A program made the translations under genes and the position numbers. A stretch of DNA of 64,000 nucleotides from Croceivirga sp. (GTDB taxonomy: Bacteria; Bacteroidota; Bacteroidia; Flavobacteriales; Flavobacteriaceae): contig JANQRG010000030.1 of the NCBI GenBank assembly GCA_028284665.1, positions 1 to 64,000 on the forward strand, given 5' to 3'. The notes beneath the pieces were generated by a model. That model was not told where the DNA came from, did no database searches, and worked only from the letters and a program-made list of their open reading frames with translations. Below, piece after piece: positions 41,306-49,825 of the stretch. How positions within the stretch are numbered: position 1 is the stretch's first letter; every line of letters starts with the position of its first letter.

Positions 41306-43702
41306 CTAAAATTTGATATTCAATGTTGCTCCAAAAGTTCTTGGTTCTGAGATACGGGTACTTCTTCCAAAGCTCGTATCAGGTGCTCCAAAGGCGATAT
41401 AGCGCTCATCCGTAATATTTCTCATCCATGCGGATAATGTATACGTGCCATTGCTTAACGTTACCAATGTATTTAACAGGCTATAGGATTCAATTTCCAA
41501 ATCGTTTTGGATGTCACTAAAGGCATCACCTATATTTCTGAATTCACCACGTAGCGTTACGTTATAATTCTTAAACACAGGAAATTGGTATTGTCCTGCC
41601 AGAAACAAGGTATGTTCCGGTGCATTGGACAAGGTATTGCCAGACACATCGGTTAAGGTTGTTTCGATTTCTCCCAAAGCTTCATTGAATACATCCCGGG
41701 ATAATACAAAATCTTTGTACTCAGTATCATTGATACCCAGATTAGCTTCTAACTGTACGCCTTTAGTTGGAATGGCAATAGCTTCCAGCTCAATTCCTGT
41801 TGACCTGGCATCGCCAACGTTGGTTCTGGCAAACACAAAATCTCCAAAGGAGTTAAGAAATTGCAGATCTTCCCAGTCGATATGAAACAAGGCGAGGTTA
41901 AGCTGTAAAGTGTTGTTTAACCAATTGGACTTATACCCAATTTCGAAATTGTTGGAATACTCGGGTTCAAAGGTCTGGGACACCCCCTCAGGCAGTAGAT
42001 TGCCATTAATACCACCTGCTCTAAAGCCTCTTGTATAGCTTGCATATGTATTTTGATTTTTGTTGATGGCAAAGGCCAATGCCAATTTGGGGAGCAAGGC
42101 ATCATAATTGCCACTTACTTCCGTTCTTGGGTCAATAAATGTAATGTCCCCATTTACCTCTTCAAAACGACTAAAAATCAGTTTGCGATTTTCATATTCA
42201 TAGCGTAAGCCCACAGTTGCGGTAAATGCCTTCGAGAAAGCATAATTTACCTCGCCAAAAAGCGCTATGCCTTCATTTTTTCCAATCTGACTGAACACGT
42301 CAAGTGTAGTAGCATTCACAATTCTAGCGGTATTGGTTGATGGTTCATAATTCGTTTGGTTAAAGTAATAGCTACCCGCCGTATAGTTAAGTACAGTGTT
42401 CTTACGCTCTGAAGAGATACGGATCTCTTGTGAAAAAACTTCCTGAGGCTTATTCATTACCCCTACTTCACCTTCATTATAACTTGCAAATACCTGTCCG
42501 GGAACTTGAGGGAAAAAGTCAATGTCATCAAAACGTAATCCTACACGTTGATAGGCAGAAATTGAAGATATTTTGAAGGTATTGGCTTCGTAATTTACAG
42601 CTACAGCGGCATTGAGTAAATTACGTTGATGTTCACCAACCCTTCCTAAAAAAATGCGATCGGGATTGTCAAGTGCCAGTTGATCATCTTGTACGGATAC
42701 AAAAAATGCACTGGCATCAGATTGATCTATTTGGGTTTTTAGATTCAGCGTAGCATTCCATCTGCTATTGGGCAACCACTTTAAAAACACATTGCCAAAA
42801 AGACTGGATTCATCGCCAACACGACGACCCTCCTGACCCAAGACCGGGTCAGCCGCACCTTCAGTAGAATTGGTCAAAAAACCATCCCTGTATTGATGTT
42901 GCACGGCTATGCCAAAGTACAGTTCATTAGGAATAAGCGGAGATTTAAAACCAAATCCGTGGCGTTGCAAGCCCAAATTCCCAACACTACTTTCAAAGAA
43001 TCCTGACTTTTTATTAGTAGGTTTTTTGGTAATAATATTGATGACACCTCCTAACGCGTTTCGGCCATAGAGCGTTCCTTGCGGGCCTCTTAATACTTCA
43101 ACCCGCTCTACATCCATAAACTGTAAACCTCCGGAAGCGATATCCAAACTATTAACACCATCTACATAAGTAGCGATTGCGGGGTTTTCTGAGAATACCT
43201 GAATACCCCTTATGCTTTGTAATCCTTGAAAGCCAACACCTAGCTGGGTTGCGCTATAATTGGGGATGATTCCTGTAAGTTCATTTACATTCCAACTGCG
43301 TGTCTCTTGTAAGCGTTTTGCGTTAAGACTTGTTACCGCAATCGGCACATCTTGCAGTTTTTGTTCTCGTTTAAGTGCAGAAACCACTACTTCGTCAATT
43401 TGTGTAGTGGCAGGTTCCAGGATAATGGTTAATGTTGGATTGCTATCGGTAACCACTATTTCGATCACTTTAGTAGCATAACCTATCTCACTTATTTGTA
43501 AGGTATGTTTTCCGTTTTTTAATTGCAGTCGGAACGTTCCGTCTATGTTCGAAACTGTACCTTCTGTTGAGTTCAATACCGCTATGTTGGCATCAGCAAT
43601 GGGTTGGTTTTCGGGATTGGTAATTGTACCAGATACGGTTTGTGCCAGACATAATGGCGCACTAAGGCCGATCCATAGGACGACCAGAATTATTTTATCC
43701 AT
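41306..43702 (-). CDS. TonB-dependent outer-membrane receptor
   Basis: 798 residues. Signal peptide ending LCLAQ, carboxypeptidase-like regulatory beta domain (TVSGTITNPENQPIADANIAVLNSTEGTVSNIDGTF), TonB box/plug (EVVVSALKREQKLQDVPIAVT, GPQGTLYGRNALGGVINIITKKP) and a 22-strand barrel ending in FGATLNIKF. Length and plug match siderophore/heme/cobalamin-type receptors rather than SusC (about 1000 aa). Gene order is Cys-motif small protein, receptor, DJ-1 lipoprotein. The ligand is unknown. Confidence 0.94.
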   Translation of the reverse strand: MDKIILVVLWIGLSAPLCLAQTVSGTITNPENQPIADANIAVLNSTEGTVSNIDGTFRLQLKNGKHTLQISEIGYATKVIEIVVTDSNPTLTIILEPATTQIDEVVVSALKREQKLQDVPIAVTSLNAKRLQETRSWNVNELTGIIPNYSATQLGVGFQGLQSIRGIQVFSENPAIATYVDGVNSLDIASGGLQFMDVERVEVLRGPQGTLYGRNALGGVINIITKKPTNKKSGFFESSVGNLGLQRHGFGFKSPLIPNELYFGIAVQHQYRDGFLTNSTEGAADPVLGQEGRRVGDESSLFGNVFLKWLPNSRWNATLNLKTQIDQSDASAFFVSVQDDQLALDNPDRIFLGRVGEHQRNLLNAAVAVNYEANTFKISSISAYQRVGLRFDDIDFFPQVPGQVFASYNEGEVGVMNKPQEVFSQEIRISSERKNTVLNYTAGSYYFNQTNYEPSTNTARIVNATTLDVFSQIGKNEGIALFGEVNYAFSKAFTATVGLRYEYENRKLIFSRFEEVNGDITFIDPRTEVSGNYDALLPKLALAFAINKNQNTYASYTRGFRAGGINGNLLPEGVSQTFEPEYSNNFEIGYKSNWLNNTLQLNLALFHIDWEDLQFLNSFGDFVFARTNVGDARSTGIELEAIAIPTKGVQLEANLGINDTEYKDFVLSRDVFNEALGEIETTLTDVSGNTLSNAPEHTLFLAGQYQFPVFKNYNVTLRGEFRNIGDAFSDIQNDLEIESYSLLNTLVTLSNGTYTLSAWMRNITDERYIAFGAPDTSFGRSTRISEPRTFGATLNIKF

Positions 43703-43725
43703 TTATGATTATGATTAATGATAAA

Positions 43726-43739
43726 TCCACAATTGTGGA
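43726..43739. promoter_or_regulatory. Perfect 14-bp palindrome in the receptor leader
   Basis: TCCACAATTGTGGA lies 24 bases before the receptor ATG (43702), just after a -7-like ATAAATTTTG on the minus strand. The symmetry suggests an operator for a dimeric repressor or an RNA hairpin. No second copy was noticed. Confidence 0.45.
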
Positions 43740-43797
43740 CACAAAATTTATGTAGCCATAGCGACCTATAGCTGTGAATACGACCAGGGATGAGGCA

Positions 43798-44169
43798 CTA
43801 TACCCGGGGCGGGTGAAAAATATCCCAATGTAGTAGATGAGAATAGTTATCAGCCGTAAAAGAAAACGACTGTTGCACGGATGGAATACACTTTACGTTT
43901 AAAATGTTTTCACGGATCCTAAAGAATACAAATTCATATGTATTATAAGTAAGTTGGGGTAGTTTTTGTTCTTGCTCCGTTTGCTTTTCTTGCAACTGTT
44001 GCATCAAATAACATTTCCCGTTACAACGCAACTCAGGCTGTTTTTTGTTTATACACAATACTTCCTTTATGTATTCATTATTGGCCAAAAAATCGATCCA
44101 TACAGTAATATTAACCGCTGGTTGTGCATGTAAACAAGATAGGAGTAGTATGGCAAAAAAACGTTGCAG
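43798..44169 (-). CDS. Exported Cys-motif small protein (CINKxxPExxCNGKCxL type), non-AUG start
   Basis: The mature sequence contains EYIKEVLCINKKQPELRCNGKCYLMQQLQE, a motif I recall from small Bacteroidetes proteins encoded near receptor or metal genes. An obvious signal peptide (FFAILLLSCLHAQP) continues the frame upstream of the first TTG at 44088, yet no ATG, GTG or TTG occurs there. An in-frame CTG at 44169 lies 13 bases after the -7 box TATCTTTG and gives a 123-aa protein. Either CTG is used or the start was mutated. The three conserved Cys could bind a metal. First gene before the TonB-dependent receptor. Confidence 0.68.
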   Translation of the reverse strand: MQRFFAILLLSCLHAQPAVNITVWIDFLANNEYIKEVLCINKKQPELRCNGKCYLMQQLQEKQTEQEQKLPQLTYNTYEFVFFRIRENILNVKCIPSVQQSFSFTADNYSHLLHWDIFHPPRV

Positions 44170-44182
44170 ATTGTTGTTTTTG

Positions 44183-44190
44183 CAAAGATA
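44183..44190 (-). promoter_or_regulatory. -7 box TATCTTTG of the Cys-motif/receptor operon
   Basis: A perfect TAnnTTTG on the minus strand. Further upstream two direct copies of TTTGTCCC (44217-44210 and 44253-44246, minus strand) lie 36 bp apart, in the region shared with the divergent AraC gene. Confidence 0.5.
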
Positions 44191-44326
44191 AGCGCTGGGA
44201 CTTTTGAACGGGACAAACGGCGTAAAATAGTCTTGTGTTTTTTATGGGACAAATCAATTGGAATCGGAAAATGAAATACGTGTATGCTACAGAGCTATGA
44301 AAGTGGTACTGATTGAAAAATGCCAT

Positions 44327-44334
44327 TACATTTG
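44327..44334 (+). promoter_or_regulatory. -7 box TACATTTG of AraC gene A4
   Basis: A perfect TAnnTTTG 14 bases before the ATG at 44349. It makes the longer frame from 44313 implausible because that start would lie upstream of the transcript. Confidence 0.55.
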
Positions 44335-44348
44335 TAGTAATACATGTG

Positions 44349-45257
44349 ATGGTCAAGGAATATAGCACTCGGGAATTTAAAGAAACATACACGAATACGT
44401 CCGTGGATGATACGTATCTATTCCGTACCGGATATGAAGACTTTTTTTGCTTACGGCTTGAAGATATTGTATCATATGCTAATGTTCCCATCCTTCCATC
44501 CAAAGAAAAAAGTCACTCCATTCTATATGTTACCAATGGCGTTTATGAATTTAAAAAGGGGAATAAACCCTATAAAATAAAGACCAATGAAATTATAGTT
44601 ATACCTGCCGGTGAAGTTTTCTCCGTGGACGTTATAGCCGAGAACTTGAAAGGATTCGCCATGCACTTTTCGCCAACGTATATTATTGACTCCGTAAGTG
44701 CGATAAGTGTTTTAAACAACTTCGAATTTTTATTGCCATTTACAAATTCGCACTTCACATCAATAACCCATAAAGCACTTATAGTAAACATTTTCAAACG
44801 ACTAAATGAGTTGTATATGGAAAGCGTTGATAAGAATGCCTCGTTGATTACAAATTATATACTTGTTTTATTGTACGAGCTCAAAAAAAAATATACGACT
44901 TTAAACCTACATACCTCCTCAACATATGAACGCCTGAGTCATAGATTTAAACAGGTGTTATTTCAAAATTTTAAGAAGTTGCACCGCACTTCCGAGTATG
45001 CCAAATTATTAAAGATTTCCCCAAACCATCTCAACAAGGCCCTAAAAGCAGCTACCGATAAATCCCCCAAACAATGGATTAATGAAACGCTTGTTTTGGA
45101 GGCTAAATACCTGCTTCACAAAACTGATCTAAATATTAATGAAATAGCCTTTGAATTGGGTTTGAATGACCCTTCTTATTTTTCTAGATTATTTAAGAGG
45201 ATGGAAGGCGCTACCCCGTCAGAATATAGAAATAGGATTGAAAAGTCCTATATCTGA
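44349..45257 (+). CDS. AraC-family transcriptional regulator (A4)
   Basis: 302 residues from the ATG at 44349. N-terminal effector domain (HSILYVTNGVYEFKKGNKPYKIKTNEIIVIPAGEVF, cupin-like) and C-terminal HTHs RTSEYAKLLKISPNHLNKALKAATDKSPKQWI and INEIAFELGLNDPSYFSRLFKRMEGATPSEYRN. Its second HTH differs from A1-A3. It is divergent from the Cys-motif/receptor operon and precedes the DoxX operon on the same strand; either could be its target. Confidence 0.93.
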   Translation: MVKEYSTREFKETYTNTSVDDTYLFRTGYEDFFCLRLEDIVSYANVPILPSKEKSHSILYVTNGVYEFKKGNKPYKIKTNEIIVIPAGEVFSVDVIAENLKGFAMHFSPTYIIDSVSAISVLNNFEFLLPFTNSHFTSITHKALIVNIFKRLNELYMESVDKNASLITNYILVLLYELKKKYTTLNLHTSSTYERLSHRFKQVLFQNFKKLHRTSEYAKLLKISPNHLNKALKAATDKSPKQWINETLVLEAKYLLHKTDLNINEIAFELGLNDPSYFSRLFKRMEGATPSEYRNRIEKSYI

Positions 45258-45292
45258 TTTTTACTATCCTACATTCTTGTTACCGCTCAAGC

Positions 45293-45300
45293 TAATTTTG
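45293..45300 (+). promoter_or_regulatory. -7 box TAATTTTG of the DoxX operon
   Basis: A perfect TAnnTTTG 22 bases before the ATG at 45323. The only nearby TTG (45277-45279) is too close (13 bases) for a standard -33 element, suggesting an activated promoter. Confidence 0.5.
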
Positions 45301-45322
45301 TGGAAACTAAAATATTCATTGG

Positions 45323-45697
45323 ATGAATGTAGGATTATGGATAAGTCAATTGCTCTTGGCATCGTTATTCACGAGTATAGGTGTAATGAAAATAGTTATA
45401 CCAATAACCAAATTATCGAAAAACATGAAGTGGGTGGAAGCCGTTCCCGTTAATGCTGTTAGGGCCATTGGGATACTTGAGGTAGTACTGGGTTTGTTAC
45501 TACTTATCCCGCGTTTATCAAGATTTTTACCTAATAGCGCAATTGGTTTGGCATCTTATGGGATAATAGCCATAATGCTGGGTGCAATATATATACATCT
45601 TAAAAGACAGGAATATAGTTTTATCATGATCAATATCCTTTTAGTACTGCTAGCTGGTTTTGTAGCGTATGCCGGTAAGAAACTTCAAGTTTTTTAA
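45323..45697 (+). CDS. DoxX-like membrane protein
   Basis: 124 residues with four membrane helices. The pattern LLASLFTSIGVMKI...VRAIGILEVVLGLLLLIPRL is that of the DoxX-like family. Some relatives take part in quinone or thiosulfate redox chemistry, but most are uncharacterised. It is the first gene of a tight four-gene unit (next start 1 base after its stop). Confidence 0.88.
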   Translation: MNVGLWISQLLLASLFTSIGVMKIVIPITKLSKNMKWVEAVPVNAVRAIGILEVVLGLLLLIPRLSRFLPNSAIGLASYGIIAIMLGAIYIHLKRQEYSFIMINILLVLLAGFVAYAGKKLQVF

Positions 45698-45698
45698 T

Positions 45699-46163
45699 AT
45701 GTATAACCCCTTATTAGGTATACACTCGGTTGTACGTTGGCTGGTTGTTCTAAGCCTTTTACTTTCAATTGGCATTGCCATTAGAGGCTACTTGACCAAT
45801 CGCAGGTTTTCTCCAACAGAGAACAAAATAAGACATTGGACTGCAACAATTGGTCACATCCAATTGATCATTGGTATTTTATTGTATCTCAAAAGTCCTA
45901 TTGCACAATATCTTTATACGGATCTCAATGATGCACTGGCTAATTGGCAAGTTCTTTTTTTTGGTGTTGTTCATTCTTTATTAATGTTGATCGCCATCGT
46001 GGTGTTGACTTTAGGTTCAGCGTTTGCCAAGCGAAAAACCACCGATAGATTGAAGTATAAAACGATATTTATTTGGTATGCACTAGCCTTGATAATCATT
46101 CTTATTGCTATCCCCTGGCCATTTTCACCTTTAGCTGAACGTCCCTTTATCCGAGGTTTTTAA
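45699..46163 (+). CDS. Four-helix membrane protein of unknown function
   Basis: 154 residues from the ATG at 45699, 1 base after the DoxX stop. Four membrane helices. Conserved-looking His residues are in GIHSVVRWLVVLS, RHWTATIGHIQLIIG and VVHSLLMLI, a distribution that could ligate heme as in cytochrome-b-like bundles, but this is only suggestive. Overlaps the next start by one base (TAATG). Confidence 0.82.
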   Translation: MYNPLLGIHSVVRWLVVLSLLLSIGIAIRGYLTNRRFSPTENKIRHWTATIGHIQLIIGILLYLKSPIAQYLYTDLNDALANWQVLFFGVVHSLLMLIAIVVLTLGSAFAKRKTTDRLKYKTIFIWYALALIIILIAIPWPFSPLAERPFIRGF

Positions 46164-46483
46164 TGACGAAATTATTTGGAACCCATATCGGCCGTTTACG
46201 CATCATTGCTATTTTAGAAGGTATTTCATTATTGCTTTTGGTTTTCGTGTCAGTACCGCTTAAACGTATTTACGGTATTTCCGAATTGTCCAGTGTTTTA
46301 GGGCCAATACACGGGATCTTGTTTTTACTTTTTGTCTTTAATACAATAACCGCAGGGGTTGAATACAAGTGGAAATTTAAACGTACAACATGGAAAGTGT
46401 TACTTGCCTGTATTATACCCTTTGGAACCTTCTACATTGATCATAAAATTTTGAAGCCAATTTATGAACACGAACTCAAATAG
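46163..46483 (+). CDS. DUF3817-family membrane protein
   Basis: 106 residues, three hydrophobic helices. IGRLRIIAILEGISLLLLVFVSVPLK at the start and LGPIHGILFLLFVF in the middle are typical of DUF3817, a small integral membrane family of unknown function. Its start overlaps the stop of the upstream gene and its end overlaps the next gene by 20 bases, so the unit is strongly coupled. Confidence 0.9.
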   Translation: MTKLFGTHIGRLRIIAILEGISLLLLVFVSVPLKRIYGISELSSVLGPIHGILFLLFVFNTITAGVEYKWKFKRTTWKVLLACIIPFGTFYIDHKILKPIYEHELK

Positions 46484-46706
46484 TTTTTACCTTTTTAGAA
46501 CCAATGTGCAGACTACCAGGAGTATTAAAAAGTTAACACCTTATTTGAACAGTATAGTTCAATCCGGAAAATGGTCTTTCGACCTTGAAGATCGTGATAA
46601 TGTACTTTGCCTCACTTGTGATAAAAACACCAAGTTGAAAGTAAAACAACTGTTACAGCGTAAAGGATTTGTCATTGAAGAATTACACTATCTAACGGAT
46701 GAATAG
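46464..46706 (+). CDS. Small ferredoxin-fold (HMA-like, Cys-less site) protein
   Basis: 80 residues with an alternating strand-helix pattern (FYLFRTNVQTTRSIKKLTPYLNSI, WSFDLEDRDNVLCLTCD, KVKQLLQRKGFVIEEL). This resembles the beta-alpha-beta-beta-alpha-beta heavy-metal-associated fold without the CxxC motif. Such proteins are common in Bacteroidetes and unstudied. Last gene of the DoxX-DUF3817 operon. Confidence 0.75.
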   Translation: MNTNSNSFYLFRTNVQTTRSIKKLTPYLNSIVQSGKWSFDLEDRDNVLCLTCDKNTKLKVKQLLQRKGFVIEELHYLTDE

Positions 46707-46725
46707 CAAAGGCGTGATTTTTATT

Positions 46726-46763
46726 AAAAAACAGCGACCCGCATTACTGAGGAATCGCTGTTC
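46726..46763 (-). terminator. Repeated terminator, copy R2
   Basis: Minus strand: AACAGCGATTCCTCAG...GGGTCGCTGTTTTTT, a perfect outer stem with a T-run of six. It follows the TauD-like gene and lies between convergent genes. Confidence 0.82.
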
Positions 46764-46845
46764 TATCCGGGGCTAAACTTGGTATTCGTATTTGGATTAC
46801 AAAACGGACAGCAAAAAGACGTTTATGCTATGCACTATGAAGTTA

Positions 46846-47637
46846 TCAATTGCGGCCTAAGGTGTATTCTCCTTTTATTGTGGTCCTATGTAGTGTTCTT
46901 GTACTATCATTAAGGGTTGGCGTGGCCTGATGAAAAACAGCAAAGTTATCGGCAATAACAATATCACCTTCCTCCCACTTATGCTTATATTTTACATCAG
47001 GAAGTTCCAGATATTGGGTAATTCTATCAAAAACGGCTTTGATTTCCGCTTCGGTTATGTTTTTTTCCTTTGAAAATATGCTTCTGGTCAGTCCGTAATT
47101 AAGATAAATTGCCTTTTCCCCGGTTACGGGATGGTTAATTACCAAGTCGTGTGTTGCAGTGCCACTTACATTGGTTTTCAAGTGCTTGGCAATATCCTTA
47201 AGGTGCTTTGGGAGCATTCGATATACTTTTTGAGCATCGGCAAAAAGTGTTTCTCCTCCATAAGCGGGAATCTCGGTAAGGTGGAATATAGATATTGGTG
47301 TTGGATTTTGATTGAATGATCCGTCCTGATGCCAATAAAACCCAACGTTTTGATGCCCTTTCTCTTTGTTGGTTGATAATCTGAAAATTTCGGGATGGTC
47401 TTTAAATTGATTTGGATGGTATGGAAAAGTTTCCAACTCGCCAAAGATACTTGAGAATTGGACCTGCTCTTCGGGACCTAAGGTAGGGCCCTTGATGACA
47501 ACTAATCGGTGTTTCCTTAGATTTTCTATTATCAGCGCCTGGCCGTCTTTGCTTATGTTGGTAACGTCTAAACCGTCAATGACAGCTCCAAATTGTGGGT
47601 ATATGGGTGTTGTTTTTAAAGGATTTATAGTTTTCAT
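46846..47637 (-). CDS. TauD/TfdA-family 2-oxoglutarate-dependent dioxygenase
   Basis: 263 residues. The Fe(II) facial triad is H103, D105 (WHQDGSF) and H236 (VFHQATP); R251 (LHRTTI) would bind 2-oxoglutarate. The family hydroxylates taurine, alkyl sulfates, phenoxyacids or similar, releasing the side group. No transporter for such a substrate is nearby. The start is preceded by the -7 variant GAACTTTG. A Crp/Fnr-type gene lies directly upstream on the same strand. Confidence 0.92.
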   Translation of the reverse strand: MKTINPLKTTPIYPQFGAVIDGLDVTNISKDGQALIIENLRKHRLVVIKGPTLGPEEQVQFSSIFGELETFPYHPNQFKDHPEIFRLSTNKEKGHQNVGFYWHQDGSFNQNPTPISIFHLTEIPAYGGETLFADAQKVYRMLPKHLKDIAKHLKTNVSGTATHDLVINHPVTGEKAIYLNYGLTRSIFSKEKNITEAEIKAVFDRITQYLELPDVKYKHKWEEGDIVIADNFAVFHQATPTLNDSTRTLHRTTIKGEYTLGRN

Positions 47638-47679
47638 TTTTGTTAATTTTAAGTGTTGAACTTCCTTTGTTTAATACGT

Positions 47680-47687
47680 CAAAGTTC
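47680..47687 (-). promoter_or_regulatory. -7 variant GAACTTTG before the dioxygenase gene
   Basis: The same octamer is used at three AraC-site promoters. Here no GGTCAT-N15-GGTT lies at the matching distance. An imperfect inverted repeat (GGATT...AATCC) lies further upstream and could be the Crp-like regulator site. Confidence 0.4.
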
Positions 47688-47748
47688 TTCTAAACTTTCA
47701 TGAACAAAAATGATGTGGATTAAGGAAATCCGTTAATTTAGGTCAATA

Positions 47749-48336
47749 TTATCTACCCAGTCTATCCTTTCGCATTCTAGATAAAAATTCCGTGGTTACC
47801 CCTATGTAAGAAGCGATGCTGTATTGCGGGAATCGATTTACCATTAAGGGGTATTTATCTAAAAATTGCCTGTATCGTTCCTCGGCACTAAGGGTCAATC
47901 GTTCAATGACCCTTCGTTGCATATACGCTGTTGAACGTTCGGCCATTATTCTAAAAAAGGTTTCAAATTTTGGGTTTAAGGCCTTGAGCTTTATCTCATT
48001 TTCACGGTTGACCTGTAAAATCGTGCTGTCTTCCTGAGCCATAACAAACATGGTTGCAGGCTTTTGATAAATATAGGCGTTGTAGTCCGTGATCCACCAG
48101 TTTTCTATAGCAAATTGTATGGTATGCTCATTGCCCGAGGCATCAATTATATAGGCCCTCATTGCCCCCTTGGTGACAAAATTTCTATGGCTGGGAATAA
48201 AATCGGGTTGTATGATATACTGTCGTTTTTTAACGATTTTGGGAGAAAAGAAACTTAAGAAGTGTTCAAATTCATCGTCCTCCAAAAAAATACGTTTGGA
48301 GATATGTGTTTTCAATAAAGCAGTACCCTCTTGCAA
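47749..48336 (-). CDS. Crp/Fnr-family regulator
   Basis: Up to 195 residues. Beta-roll (QYIIQPDFIPSHRNFVTKGAMRAYIIDASGNEHTIQF) and C-terminal HTH (FPQYSIASYIGVTTEFLSRMRKDRLG). The effector pocket is not canonical for cAMP. There is no ATG in the first part; the start is TTG at 48336 or TTG at 48315. It may control the adjacent dioxygenase gene. Confidence 0.88.
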   Translation of the reverse strand: MQEGTALLKTHISKRIFLEDDEFEHFLSFFSPKIVKKRQYIIQPDFIPSHRNFVTKGAMRAYIIDASGNEHTIQFAIENWWITDYNAYIYQKPATMFVMAQEDSTILQVNRENEIKLKALNPKFETFFRIMAERSTAYMQRRVIERLTLSAEERYRQFLDKYPLMVNRFPQYSIASYIGVTTEFLSRMRKDRLGR

Positions 48337-48472
48337 TTGTTGTCTATTTAGTTCCGATAAAGATCATTTAAGAAATACCCCTTATGCATTTTAGAAAATA
48401 GTTGACTAAAAAATCACTCAAACAAATGAATTTCTGTCAAAATGCTCTACGGGTTAATTACGAACATAATAT

Positions 48473-48512
48473 AAAAAAAACAGCGACCCTCATTGCTGAG
48501 GAATCGCTGGTT
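48473..48512 (-). terminator. Repeated terminator, copy R3
   Basis: Minus strand: AACCAGCGATTCCTCAGC...GAGGGTCGCTGTTTTTTTT. It shares the inner CCTCAG/TGAGG stem and GGGTCGCTGTT arm with R1, R2 and R4, ends in eight T residues, and closes the three-gene NTF2-like operon. Confidence 0.82.
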
Positions 48513-48542
48513 TAAATCTATCATTGTTAAAATGAACTATTC

Positions 48543-48896
48543 TCACAACTCTGACCAATCAATATAGATGTAGTATTCCGCTATTTTGCCATCCCTCATT
48601 TTAAAGACATCGCAAACGGGAACGGTCAAGGTGGTATTATTTAAACGTGTATAGGTAACCATCCCGCGGTGTACCACTGCGTCACCACTTTCAAAGGTAT
48701 CGCTCATTTCGTGATTGATGCCTTTGACGGTAGCAAAAAAGCCGTTCAAGGTTTCGGCAATGGTCTCTTTACCTTTGATCGGACCTAAATTCCCCGCCTG
48801 AAAAACACAGTCATCCGTTAGAAAAGAGAGCACTTTTTCCGTGTCCTTCTTATCGAGAGAAGGAGATAGTTCTTCTAGGTATTTATAGTTTTCCAT
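48543..48896 (-). CDS. NTF2/SnoaL-like protein
   Basis: 117 residues, single SnoaL-like domain (DKKDTEKVLSFLTDDCVFQAGNLGPIKGKETIAETLNGFFATV, RDGKIAEYYIYIDWSEL). No signal. Such cone-shaped folds bind or isomerise small hydrophobic molecules. It is the last of three consecutive NTF2-like genes (20 bases after the previous one). Confidence 0.86.
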   Translation of the reverse strand: MENYKYLEELSPSLDKKDTEKVLSFLTDDCVFQAGNLGPIKGKETIAETLNGFFATVKGINHEMSDTFESGDAVVHRGMVTYTRLNNTTLTVPVCDVFKMRDGKIAEYYIYIDWSEL

Positions 48897-48916
48897 TGCT
48901 GTTACTTTTCTACAAA

Positions 48917-49816
48917 TTAATCGTTTTCAAAATCTTGGTTAAATGCCGCCTCCTGATTGGTGGGTTCGAGATATTCTGTCCACTTTTTGAGCAATCCGTT
49001 CTCGAATTCGAATACACTAATGATGTTATCATTGGTATAGACATACCCATTTTTAAAGGTAAACTTAATGTCGAATTCTGTTATCACGAAGTTGCTTCCG
49101 GATGGGTAGGTACGTAAATTGAAAATCCTAACAGTCTCCATCAGATTTGGCATAACGCTGAATAGATCTACGATAGTTTGTCTTCCTTCATGTACTTTCA
49201 CTTTAAAAAAGTCTGAGGCAAAAGGGTTGGAATAAACCGCATCTTCGGTAAAGAAAGAGGCCATTTGGCTCATATCTTTATCACGGAGTGATTGTAAGAA
49301 TGCTTGGATATGTTGTATGTTCTTATGGCCAACTACCTCAATAAAATTTTCGGGGTTGAAGTATTCAGTTAATCTGACTACTTTTCCGTCTTTAAATTCA
49401 AATGTGCCTATGAGTTCATTCTGATAGTTCTTATCACTTCCCTTTAATTCGATATCAACACCCCATTTTACCATTATTTGATCCTTATCCTCTAGTGGAT
49501 TGATTTCGATATGAGTGAATTTTAGTTCTCCGTAGTCATTGAGCAAACCTGTATAGGCTTCCCGAAGTGCGTCCTTTCCCTCAACAGATTTAGGGAAGCC
49601 ATCCGGAGCAAAAGGAATAAGCTGTATTCCATCTTCGCTCCAATACGACAGCCAGGTTTCCAAATCCTTGTTGCCCATGGCGATGAACATTTGTTTTATG
49701 GTTTCAGTATTTGTTGGTGTTATAGTTTCCATTTTTGTAGTTTCTATTTGTGAATAATTTGTTGTGGGTATACCCAATAAGATGACCAGTATAGTCTTGA
49801 TGATTTTAGTTTCCAT
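48917..49816 (-). CDS. Exported protein with two NTF2/SnoaL-like domains
   Basis: 299 residues. A signal segment (IIKTILVILLGIPTTNYSQ), then two tandem SnoaL-like domains: about 38-165 (NKDLETWLSYWSEDGIQLIPF, FKDGKVVRLTEYFNPENF) and 170-285 (DKDMSQMASFFTEDAVYSNPFA, FENGLLKKWTEYLEP). The second half of each carries the EY(F/L) motif typical of the fold. Middle gene of the unit; ligand unknown. Confidence 0.84.
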   Translation of the reverse strand: METKIIKTILVILLGIPTTNYSQIETTKMETITPTNTETIKQMFIAMGNKDLETWLSYWSEDGIQLIPFAPDGFPKSVEGKDALREAYTGLLNDYGELKFTHIEINPLEDKDQIMVKWGVDIELKGSDKNYQNELIGTFEFKDGKVVRLTEYFNPENFIEVVGHKNIQHIQAFLQSLRDKDMSQMASFFTEDAVYSNPFASDFFKVKVHEGRQTIVDLFSVMPNLMETVRIFNLRTYPSGSNFVITEFDIKFTFKNGYVYTNDNIISVFEFENGLLKKWTEYLEPTNQEAAFNQDFEND

Positions 49817-49825
49817 GGCTTAAGT

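Noticed and set aside
40736-41350. A 204-codon plus-strand frame opposite the DJ-1-like gene
   Set aside because: Antisense shadow of a gene with clear lipoprotein signal and DJ-1 motifs; its own composition (Thr/Ser/Ile rich) resembles a mirrored coding strand.
44067-44252. A 61-codon minus-strand frame over the start of the Cys-motif gene
   Set aside because: The alternative frame over the same DNA encodes a signal peptide that joins smoothly to the conserved Cys motif, so this frame is a shadow.
47700-47748. An AraC tandem site before the TauD-like gene
   Set aside because: The -7 variant GAACTTTG is there, but no GGTCAT-N15-GGTT is found at the required distance.
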